Source of the DNA: Clostridia bacterium
GTDB lineage: Bacteria; Bacillota; Clostridia; Oscillospirales; CAG-382
DNA length: 49,324 nucleotides
Reading direction: 5' to 3'
NCBI GenBank assembly: GCA_017629175.1
Contig: JAGBXS010000113.1
Location: forward strand, 1-49,324
The notes beneath the pieces were generated by a model. It saw only the letters and a list, made by a program, of their open reading frames with translations. It did no database searches and had not been told where the DNA came from. Shown here in pieces: positions 16,108-24,500 of this stretch. Position numbers and translations under genes: made by a program. Position 1 is the first letter of the stretch. The number at the start of each line of letters is the position of its first letter.

Positions 16108-17172
16108 TTAGCAGATCTGGGGATTCATCTCGTGGCACTTACGGATGAGATCCAACTGCTGGCGAACCTGGAACAGCTTGATGTCATGCTCTCTGCCGTT
16201 CAACAACAGCTCGTAGATCTGATCGTAATAGGTCTGCACGGCGGCGATGAAGGGTGCCTGGGGATCGCCGTCCCAGCTTTCCTCGTACCAGGTCAGCTTC
16301 TCGCCGCAGTAAGCGGGCATCTGCGCCTCGTCTACGTAGAGGGGGGTGCGGATCAGCTTCTGCTCGGGTGCTTCCTCGGGCTTGAAGTACTTCCAATCGA
16401 TGTGAGCCATGGAGCCCTTCAGAGTGCCGTTGGTGCCTTCTACCTTATAAGTATAGGAAGGATATGCGTCGCAGGAGGAAATATCCAGATCGATCAAAGG
16501 TCTGTCGGGAGCGGTAACGATGAGCTTTACGTAGTCCTCGGCGTTGCCGAAGGTGTTACAGCGATCCATCTTGCAGAAGATCTCCAGCTCCTTGTCGTAA
16601 GCGTCCAGAATGTTGAGAGCCTGGTCAACGGGGTGAGGGCCGGTGTTGGCAAGGTTACCGCCGTTGAAGTCCAGACAGCACTGCCAGTCCCAACGACGGG
16701 CAAAGCCGTTGAACTGAATGCCCACGTGAACGATTCTGCCCAGCACGCCGGAGGCGATGACTTCCTTCACCTTCAGGAAGTAGTTGGCAAAACGGCTCTG
16801 CTGGAACACCAGGAAGTGGCATCCGTTCTCTTTTGCGGTGGCACAAAGATCGTCAAACTCCTCCACGGTGGGAACGCAGGGCTTCTCGCACAGAACGTTC
16901 AGTCCATGGGAAAGGAGATCCTTGGTAATGGCATAATGCAAATGGCTGGGGGAAGAGTTTACCACCAGGTCAATATCGTTTCTCTCGAACAGCTTGGTGT
17001 AATCGTCGTAAACGTCACAACCGTACTCTTCTGCGGCGCGGTTCATACGCTTTTCCAGCTTCTCCACAACGGCAACCACGCGGAACCGTTCGGTATCCTT
17101 CTTCAGGTGCAGACCGTGGATATCTCTGCCGCTTCTGCCCTGGCCGATGATAGCAATGTTAAACTGTTTCAT
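16108..17172 (-). CDS. Gfo/Idh/MocA family NAD(P)-dependent oxidoreductase
   Basis: The 354-residue cytoplasmic dehydrogenase has a Rossmann start FNIAIIGQGRSGRDIHG and the cofactor-region VVNSSPSHLHYA. The family's catalytic EKP motif follows (LCEKPCVPTVEEFDDLC, near 112-128). The C-terminal beta-sheet domain contains the conserved NTGPHPVDQALNILD segment, where the His is the likely catalytic or metal-site residue. The family oxidises sugars, inositols or sugar derivatives; the substrate cannot be read from sequence. It has its own promoter (17206-17234) and a GGAG ribosome site. It is downstream of the GH20 gene on the same strand, which hints at carbohydrate catabolism. Confidence 0.88.
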   Translation of the reverse strand: MKQFNIAIIGQGRSGRDIHGLHLKKDTERFRVVAVVEKLEKRMNRAAEEYGCDVYDDYTKLFERNDIDLVVNSSPSHLHYAITKDLLSHGLNVLCEKPCVPTVEEFDDLCATAKENGCHFLVFQQSRFANYFLKVKEVIASGVLGRIVHVGIQFNGFARRWDWQCCLDFNGGNLANTGPHPVDQALNILDAYDKELEIFCKMDRCNTFGNAEDYVKLIVTAPDRPLIDLDISSCDAYPSYTYKVEGTNGTLKGSMAHIDWKYFKPEEAPEQKLIRTPLYVDEAQMPAYCGEKLTWYEESWDGDPQAPFIAAVQTYYDQIYELLLNGREHDIKLFQVRQQLDLIRKCHEMNPQIC

Positions 17173-17205
17173 ATCGTGCGCTCCTTATGTTCTTTTATTT
17201 CCTTC

Positions 17206-17234
17206 ATCTTATCAAAATCCTGCCCAAAGGTCAA
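17206..17234 (-). promoter_or_regulatory. Sigma-A promoter for the Gfo/Idh/MocA gene
   Basis: On the minus strand, -35 TTGACC (17229-17234) and -10 TAAGAT (17206-17211) are 17 bases apart. It lies about 34 bases upstream of the start codon. Confidence 0.7.
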
Positions 17235-17252
17235 GGCTTTACGAAAAAATTC

Positions 17253-20021
17253 TCAAGATTTCTTTTTCCGCAAAATCAGGATCACTGCCGCCGCGGCACC
17301 CAAGACAGCCGCGCCCACCGTGGGGATCCACCAAGGGAAGCCCTTCTTTGCAGGTGCGGAGGAAGAGGTCTCGGGAGTGCTTTCCGCAAGGCTTTCCTCG
17401 CCGGAAACGTCCTCGGGGTCCTCCTCGGGAAGCTCTGCGTTCATGGCCTCCACAACAGCCTGGCTGAGGAGATCCGCGTTGCCGGTATACACCGTTTTCC
17501 CGGAGGTGATGTAGGTCTTCAAAGCGTTCACCGACTTGCGGATGGCGCTTCTGCGGGGATCGGTGCCGTCCAGCTCCTCTAACATCTTGTAAGCCTCGGC
17601 AATTACCTCTTCATAGGCGGTCAAGCCCACGGAGAACACGCGGAACTCACGGATACCGCCGCTGTAGAAGGTGTTCCATTCGGCATGATACCACCGCTTG
17701 TGCTGGCGGTAGCGAACGTAACGGCCTACCGCAGGGGTTTCCAGCAGGATCACGTCGGTTTCCTGCTTCCGCTCCTCCCCACCGGTAAGGGTGTAGACGG
17801 TGGTAAAGGTTTCTCCGTCCTCGGAGACCTGAATATCGTATTCCGACACACGCTCGTTATAGCAGATCTCAACGCGGGTGATCTCGCAAATGCCGCCCAG
17901 ATCCACCAAAAGCCATTGCTCATCCTCCTTGGCGGAGAAGGAAAGGCGGGTATCCTCGGTGCCGTCCACCGCCAGCTCGGCGGTAAAGCGGCCGTCCTCC
18001 ACCTCCAGCTTGGAGACGGAAACGGGAGCGTTCAGCGCCAAATTACGGCCTGCCACCAAATGCGCCACGCTTTCGTAGGCGGGGGTAACCCGCAGGCTAT
18101 ACAGCTTGCCCTTTGCGCCCTGCAAGACGGACTCCAAGGGAATGGTCAGGGTAGTAAGCTTGGTGTCGTTGAGGTTCAGCCCGTTGGTGGGTTCGAAGCA
18201 AAGGGTATCGTTTACCGTGAGGAGGGTAGTCTTGCCGTCGCAGGAGAAGCGAAGCTTTACCTTCTCCCCCACGGGAAGGGTATAGTCATAGGTAAATTTA
18301 TACACCTCGTTCTGAAAGCCGATGTGTCCCTTTCCGTCTACGTCTGCCAAAATCTCCACCCCGTCGCCCGCAAACAGAGGCGCGTTGGGGATTTCGTCCA
18401 GGCTGAGCTCAAACTCCAGGGTGTTGGGGAAGCCCAGCGCGGGGATATCAAAGGAAAGATCAGCGTTGCCGTTCAGCGCAAGTCCATCGGGATATTGCAG
18501 ATCGATGCCTTCTTCCGGGTAGGTATGTCTGCCGGGGTCTGCATCCCCCGCCAGCAGAGACAGGGCGTCATAGCGGGCAAGGAAATCCTCTGCCGTACGC
18601 TTCTTGGTCTCCACACCCAGCCAAGTCTTTTCCGCCGTCAGGCAGACCATGCCGCGCAGACGGTCAAAGATGTCGTAGCGGGTAACCCCCTTATAAGAGG
18701 TATGCAGGTCGTTCCACAAGGCGAAGCAAGCACCCTTCAGCTGCGGATCGTTGGGATCCACCTTGGCGTCGTTGTAGTAATTGAACACGTTCACCTGCCA
18801 ATTCTGATACATATACTGCAGGTTGAAATAATCCGGGAAGCTGTAATTGGTGGTAGGAACGGTATACAGAATGGAGTTGACGGTGTTGATCACGTCGTAA
18901 TTGCTGGCCATGGTCTGCTGGGCACCGGAAATGTTCCAATCCCAGAAGTTCACCTGCCCGATCTGCGCCACGGGAGTTTCCCCCGGGAACCCATCGGGAC
19001 CCATACTGCCCCAATGACGGGGAATGTAGCCTAAGGAATCCACGTATTTGATCAACGCATCGGTATACTTACGCATATCCTCGGCGTACTCACGGGGATA
19101 TTCGTCGGTGCCGATGTGCACCACCTTCCCCACGAAGACGGGGTCGTCTCCCGTCATGTATTCCGCCAGCAAATTCTTCACGAATTCCAAGGTCTCGGGC
19201 TTGGAGATGTCCAAGCAACGATCGTTGCCGGGAAGATGAGGGGGCGGGTTCTCCGCGCTCTGATAGCAACGGGAATGGAAGGGGGTATCTACCTCCGTCA
19301 CCACCGCCATGCCGTATTCCAGCATCCGCTTCTGATAAGCGCGGTACTCATCCTTGGTGTAATAGCCGTCCTTGGCGGTCAGCCCCTTCACGTCGCTTTC
19401 CAGACGGAAGGCGGAGTAGCCGTTAGAGCCTTCGTCGTTGATGTGGAGATGGATCTCATTCATCTTGAACCACACCATGTAGCGGGAGATCTCCTCCACG
19501 TATTCCAAGGGGATCCAGGCTCTGCCCACGTCGATCATACCCGAACGAATGGGGTAAGAGGGGTAGTCCACCGCCTTGCCCACGGGGAAATAGCCGTCGG
19601 CGTAAAGGCTCTGACAAAGGGTGATACCGCCGTACAAAAGTCCGGTATCCGTAGCCGCCTTGATGAGAATACGCTCTTCCGAGGCCTCCAGGAGGTAGCC
19701 CTCTGCCCCTACGGTCTCCAAAAGGGTATCGTCCTTGAGGAAGATCACGTCGCCTTCATCCTCCAAGGTCACCACAGCCTCCATAGAAAGCATCTCGGCA
19801 AAATATCCCTGCACCTTCTCCACTGCGGGAGAACTGTCGGGGTTCGCCAGGGTCACGCCTCCCTCGGGAATGAATTTTCCGCTCCCTCCCGTCCATTGAC
19901 GAATGGCAGGCAGCACCGTAGGCGCGGCATTCTCCGAAGTTCCCGCGGCTCTTGCGGCAGGAACCGCCCAAACAGACCCCAAAAGGAGCCCGGATAAAAG
20001 ACTTGCTAATAACCGTTTCAT
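17253..20021 (-). CDS. GH20 beta-N-acetylhexosaminidase, secreted and membrane-anchored, with F5/8-type domain
   Basis: A 922-residue surface glycosidase expected to release terminal GlcNAc/GalNAc from glycans. It has a signal peptide (1-26), a GH20b-like N-terminal domain (about 35-150), and a catalytic barrel (about 155-490). The barrel has NEIHLHINDEG, TEVDTPFH, and the Asp306-Glu307 pair in HIGTDEY, where HxGxDE is the family signature. Next comes a lectin-like beta domain (about 535-640) and an F5/8 type C (discoidin) domain (about 655-795). The acidic, Ser-rich region ends in a C-terminal membrane helix plus RKKKS (about 895-922). There is no LPXTG. It follows the dockerin-metallopeptidase-MORN gene by 27 bases, and its ribosome site lies in a potential hairpin. 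No recognisable dockerin is present. Confidence 0.88.
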   Translation of the reverse strand: MKRLLASLLSGLLLGSVWAVPAARAAGTSENAAPTVLPAIRQWTGGSGKFIPEGGVTLANPDSSPAVEKVQGYFAEMLSMEAVVTLEDEGDVIFLKDDTLLETVGAEGYLLEASEERILIKAATDTGLLYGGITLCQSLYADGYFPVGKAVDYPSYPIRSGMIDVGRAWIPLEYVEEISRYMVWFKMNEIHLHINDEGSNGYSAFRLESDVKGLTAKDGYYTKDEYRAYQKRMLEYGMAVVTEVDTPFHSRCYQSAENPPPHLPGNDRCLDISKPETLEFVKNLLAEYMTGDDPVFVGKVVHIGTDEYPREYAEDMRKYTDALIKYVDSLGYIPRHWGSMGPDGFPGETPVAQIGQVNFWDWNISGAQQTMASNYDVINTVNSILYTVPTTNYSFPDYFNLQYMYQNWQVNVFNYYNDAKVDPNDPQLKGACFALWNDLHTSYKGVTRYDIFDRLRGMVCLTAEKTWLGVETKKRTAEDFLARYDALSLLAGDADPGRHTYPEEGIDLQYPDGLALNGNADLSFDIPALGFPNTLEFELSLDEIPNAPLFAGDGVEILADVDGKGHIGFQNEVYKFTYDYTLPVGEKVKLRFSCDGKTTLLTVNDTLCFEPTNGLNLNDTKLTTLTIPLESVLQGAKGKLYSLRVTPAYESVAHLVAGRNLALNAPVSVSKLEVEDGRFTAELAVDGTEDTRLSFSAKEDEQWLLVDLGGICEITRVEICYNERVSEYDIQVSEDGETFTTVYTLTGGEERKQETDVILLETPAVGRYVRYRQHKRWYHAEWNTFYSGGIREFRVFSVGLTAYEEVIAEAYKMLEELDGTDPRRSAIRKSVNALKTYITSGKTVYTGNADLLSQAVVEAMNAELPEEDPEDVSGEESLAESTPETSSSAPAKKGFPWWIPTVGAAVLGAAAAVILILRKKKS

Positions 20022-20026
20022 ATATC

Positions 20027-20046
20027 AATTCCTTCCTTTCGGAATT
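20027..20046 (-). promoter_or_regulatory. Hairpin containing the GH20 ribosome-binding site
   Basis: On the minus strand AATTCC (20046-20041) can pair with GGAATT (20032-20027). The loop GAAAGGAA and the stem together hold the Shine-Dalgarno sequence GGAAGG, nine bases before the ATG at 20021. Six base pairs is marginal, so regulation is only a possibility. Confidence 0.4.
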
Positions 20047-20048
20047 TT

Positions 20049-21455
20049 TTATCCCTTGAATACGCCATTCTCCCAATATCCGCTGATGGAAGAGCCGGAA
20101 GCGTAGTAATAGGTGCCGTAGCCATGAAGCTTTCCGTTTTGAAAGCCGCCCTCGTAGCGATCTCCCAAGCTCCACCAATATACACCCTGTCCTGTACGAG
20201 TACCGTTTTGGTATTCCCCTTGGTAGCGATCGCCGTTTGCCCAAGTCATAATCCCGATGCCGTGGAAGCTTCCGTCGGCAAAATACCCCTCGAAAACCCC
20301 GCCGTCGGCATAGGTGTATACACCGTAGCCGTGGAATTTTCCGTTTTGGAACTCGCCCTTATACACGTTTCCGGCGGCAGAGCGATACTCTCCCCGCCCT
20401 ACGGGGGTGCCGAATTCCATATACCCGATATAAACGCCTCCATCGGCGTAATACTTGGTTCCGTAACCGGTGAGCTGTTCTGCCTGCGCCGCCTCGTCCA
20501 GATCCTTTTGGGTGAGGTGAGCGGTGGCGCTTAGAAATTTCCCGGCGTTTCCTCCCGGGGAATCCGTCCAGCCCACGGTATAGGCGGTAAGCGCATCTAC
20601 CGTCTTTCCCGTACACATAATACTGTCCGCAAGGTATTCTGCCGCCGCATTGGAGACAACCATGGGATAGTAATAGTCCCGAGCGCCGTACAAATGGAAT
20701 AGCTCGTGACAGAAGGAGCTGTAATCAGAGGAATACACCGTAAAGTACTCTTCCCCGGTTTGAGAGCTGCAGGAATACGCCGCCGCACGTCCGGGCTTGT
20801 TCAGCACGAACACCACCGGCGCAGAGGCAACACCCCAATCCCGCTCCAAGGCCATCTGCAGGTCATATAAGGATTGGAAGCCCATTGCCGCGCAAACGGG
20901 AGCCTCCCAATGCTCGGAATTGTTGGATTCCACATCCACCGCAACGGAAATATCCCACTCGCCGTAAAGAAGAGAGAGGGGAACGTCGTGGATTTTTGCA
21001 TAATCCATCATGCGGAGCATCTCGCGGCAAAGCTCTGACTCCGCCGTCTCTCTGGATACGGGATCCCAACTGCTCTCGCTATCGCTGACAAATACCAAAA
21101 GAATGCTGACTTCTCCGTTCAGGGCCTCGCAGTTCCCTTTGTCCTTATACTGTAAAAACAAATGCTGATCAAGATGGATGTCAAAAGTGCCCAGCACGTG
21201 GCCTTTGACTCTGGCATAATCAATGGCGTTGATCTTTCCATCCTTATTTACGTCTGCCACGGCCTGCCCATCTTCGGGCAACTCGCCGATTCCCATCACG
21301 TAACGTTTTAGCAAAGCGTAGTCCAAAACATTAACGTTGCCGTCTCCGTTCACGTCCCCCAAGACGCTGTCGGATGCCGCAGATGCATAAACCGTCCCAA
21401 GAGCTGCCGCAAGCACAAAAAAGCATACGAGAAGCTGTGTCAGTTTTTTTCTCAT
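20049..21455 (-). CDS. Secreted dockerin - HExxHxxGxxD metallopeptidase-like - MORN-repeat protein
   Basis: A 468-residue exported protein with an unusual order of parts. A signal peptide covers 1-27. A type I dockerin follows at 32-91, with two calcium-loop repeats (DVNGDGNVNVLDY and DVNKDGKINAIDY). A middle domain (about 112-315) holds His250-Glu251-x2-His254-x2-Gly257-x2-Asp260, a zinc-peptidase motif of the snapalysin/immune-inhibitor-A type. A possible Met-turn (SIMC, Met280) follows 20 residues later. The C-terminus (about 330-468) is six MORN repeats of 23 residues (YKGEFQNGKFHGYG type). Dockerins are usually C-terminal, and MORN repeats are rarely joined to exported proteases. It is preceded by its own promoter and followed closely by GH20. 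Peptidase activity is inference from the motif; the domain family is not recognised. Confidence 0.78.
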   Translation of the reverse strand: MRKKLTQLLVCFFVLAAALGTVYASAASDSVLGDVNGDGNVNVLDYALLKRYVMGIGELPEDGQAVADVNKDGKINAIDYARVKGHVLGTFDIHLDQHLFLQYKDKGNCEALNGEVSILLVFVSDSESSWDPVSRETAESELCREMLRMMDYAKIHDVPLSLLYGEWDISVAVDVESNNSEHWEAPVCAAMGFQSLYDLQMALERDWGVASAPVVFVLNKPGRAAAYSCSSQTGEEYFTVYSSDYSSFCHELFHLYGARDYYYPMVVSNAAAEYLADSIMCTGKTVDALTAYTVGWTDSPGGNAGKFLSATAHLTQKDLDEAAQAEQLTGYGTKYYADGGVYIGYMEFGTPVGRGEYRSAAGNVYKGEFQNGKFHGYGVYTYADGGVFEGYFADGSFHGIGIMTWANGDRYQGEYQNGTRTGQGVYWWSLGDRYEGGFQNGKLHGYGTYYYASGSSISGYWENGVFKG

Positions 21456-21493
21456 CGCTCGTATCTTCCTTCCCCTTTTATTGAAGATAGTTT

Positions 21494-21522
21494 ATTATAC
21501 CATAATTTTTTTCGTATTGCAA
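21494..21522 (-). promoter_or_regulatory. Sigma-A promoter for the dockerin-MORN/GH20 operon
   Basis: On the minus strand, -35 TTGCAA (21517-21522) and a consensus -10 TATAAT (21494-21499) are 17 bases apart. The -35 abuts the terminator of the upstream BspA-like gene. Confidence 0.8.
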
Positions 21523-21523
21523 G

Positions 21524-21553
21524 AAAAAAGGAGCGATTCTACGCTCCTTTTTT
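21524..21553 (-). terminator. Rho-independent terminator of the BspA-like gene
   Basis: AAAAAAGGAGCG and CGCTCCTTTTTT (21524-21535 with 21542-21553) form a 12-bp stem with a 6-base loop, one base after the stop codon of the minus-strand gene. Confidence 0.88.
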
Positions 21554-21554
21554 G

Positions 21555-24500
21555 TTATCTGTCCTGATTGATCTGGAAGGTTCTCAATACATGACCCTTG
21601 ACTCTGGCGTAATCGATGGCATTGATCCTTCCGTCGCCATTCACATCCGCCGCCAAAATCCCGTCAGGTGTCAGCTGGAAGGTTCCCATCACGTAACGCT
21701 TTAAGACGCCGTAATCCAGCACAGTGATCTTACCGTCACAGTTCACGTCGCCGTAAAGGATCTTTTTGTTCTCGGGAGGCTCTTGACACCAGGAAACAGT
21801 GCCGCCGAAGCCCCATGCCCAGCTTTCGTCCCAAGTGGAGGGCGCATACGCTCTTCCGCAAAGAAGCTCCGTCAAATTCGAACATCCTGCAAAGGCGTTT
21901 TCATCCACAAAAAGAATGGACGCGGGAAGATAAACCTTGGTTACGGTTGCATTCCCCGAGAAAGCATCCGCCCGCATAGAGAGGATCGGAATGCCGTCTA
22001 CCGCCTCCGGGATCACCACCACCGAAAGGGTTCCGCTGTATCCGACGACATGATAGGCGCCGTCCGCAAGCTCCAATTCCAAGCCCTTCGGCAGACGGCA
22101 GGTCTTGCAGATGCCGTTGCTGTAAGTATGGCCCAAGGGAGGATTTTTTACGGCTTGCAAAAGCATACCGCAGGCACCGCAGCAGTAGAACTCACAACCC
22201 ACGGTAAGACATCCCGAGGGAATCTCCCGTGAAAGGATGCGCTCCTCATGAGGGCAGGCCTCGGTATATACAAGAAGCTCCGCCTCACAGCCGGCGATCC
22301 AGTTGGGATGCCAGGAAACAGGTCTCTCCTCACAAGGGCAATACACCTGCTGTGCCGGGGTGTCGAACAGAATGTATCTGCCCACCTCCGTCACCGTCCC
22401 GGGGATCAACAGCGAGGTCAAGGACGTGCCGCGGAAGGCGTATGCCCCGATGGAAGTGATCCCCTCGGGAAGATACAGCACCTGCAAGCCCGAGACCCCG
22501 TCAAAAGCTCCCTCGGCAATGGCCTTTACACTGCCGTCCGTGGGAATCACGGAGGTCTTGCAACCCATCAGCAAGGTGCCGGTGGAAATTTCCAAAATAC
22601 AGTTCTCCGCCGAGCGGTAGGTCTCGTTGCCCGCCCGCACCGCCAAGTGGGTCAAGGCGGTACAGCCGTAGAACGCACCGGAGGCAAGCTCTCGCAGGCT
22701 GGCCGGCAGGGTCACCGCGGAAAGGCCTTCGCACCCCGCAAAGGCAGCGTAAGAGATGCACTCCAGCCCCTCCGGCAGATATACCGCCGCAAGAGAGGTG
22801 CAATCCATAAACGCTCCCTGATCGATCAGCTTTACCCCGTCGGGAAGGATGATCTCGGTAAGAGAAGAGCATCCCTCAAAGGCAAATTTTCCGATCTCCT
22901 TTATGGTATGGGGAAGCACGATGCTCTTGATGGAAGAGCCCTCAAAGGCGCCGTCCCCGATCTTCACCACAGCCAAACCCAAAACGTTGGCGGGAATCAC
23001 CACGGTATCGTCAGTGCCCACGTATCCCAAAATGGTAACGCCGACTGCGGCATCGGCGGAATACAAAAACTCGGACCAAGGATCTGCGGTGGGAATGCCG
23101 CAAGTACGGCAATTTCCGTCCTCGCCGTAGGAATGTCCCGTGGCAAGCAATATGGTATAGGATTCCTGAACACCGCACACCGTGCAGGTCACAGAGAGGT
23201 ATCCGGTCTTACGGCAGGTGGGGGCAACCGTCTCGGTTTTGCTTTGATGCCCCGTAGCGGGCAATACAACCAAAGAAGTCTCTTTTCCACACAGGGTGCA
23301 GGTCTTCTTTTCATACCCCTCTCCCGTACAGGTGGGGGGGACAGTTTCCGTTTTAAAGGAAGGATGCTCCCCGGTAGCGGGCAGTTCCGTGCGGGAAAGC
23401 TCTTCTCCGCAAACGGTACAGAGCACTCGGGTGTAGCCCGCCGCTCCGCAAGTGGGAGACACCGTCTCCGTCTTCTCGGTATGCCCCGGGGCAGGGATGG
23501 TCTCGGCAGAAACCACCGTGCCGCAAAGGGTACAAGCCTGCTGTTTCACCCCATCCACCGTGCAGGTGGGAGGAATGGTCGTTTCTTCAAAGGAGGGATG
23601 CTCTTCTGTTTTGGGCAGTTCTGTGCGGGAAAGCTCTTCTCCGCACACCGTGCAGATCACCCGGGTATACCCATCGGCCGCGCAAGTGGGGAGAACCGTC
23701 TCCGTCTTCTCGGTATGTCCCGTGGCGGGGAGAACCTTCGCGGCTTCCACCGCACCGCAGACCTTGCAAATTTGTTTTTCCACACCGTCAGCGGTACAAG
23801 TGGGCGGCGTGGTCTCGGTGCGCAGATCGGAGTGAACCCCCGTAGCAGGAATCTCCGTGCGGGAAAGCTCCTTATGGCAGGCGGTACAGATCACACGGGT
23901 ATACCCCGCCTTGATGCAGGTGGGCTGTACCGTCTCGGTTTTTTCTTGGTGCCCTCTGGGAGGGATGGCAACGGAGGATACCACCCGATTGCAACGGGTG
24001 CATACCTGATTGATATAGCCCTCGCGGGTGCAGGAAGCGGTAGCCGCCTCGGTGCGCAGCTCCCCATGCTCCTCGGAAAGAGGAAGGCTCTCACGAGAGA
24101 GTTCTTTTTTGCACACCGTGCAGACCACACGGGTGTAGCCCGCCTTATCGCAGGAGGATTCCACCGTCTCGGTCTTCTCCGTGTGCCCCGTGGCGGGAAG
24201 GGTCTCTACGGAAAGCAGACTTTCGCAAGAAGCACAAACGATCTTTTTCGTTCCGTCTTGTGTGCAGGTGGGAGCAACCGTATCCTCTCTGCAATCGGTG
24301 TGGGAACAGCTCTCGTCGTATCCCCAAATGGGGGCAACAGACACGCCGCTGTCCCATTTTTTATCCCAACCCACGGGACGAGCCTTTGCGCCGCAATACA
24401 AGGCGGAAAGCGCGGTTCCATGGAGAATATATTTCCCCACCTTGGTCACCTCGGCGGGAATTGCCAAAACGGAAATCCCGGTGCGCTCAAAGGCACCCTC

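Noticed and set aside
23133..24281. Possible CRISPR array
   Set aside because: Repeats are about 114 bp, divergent and in frame within a single coding sequence, with no spacers.
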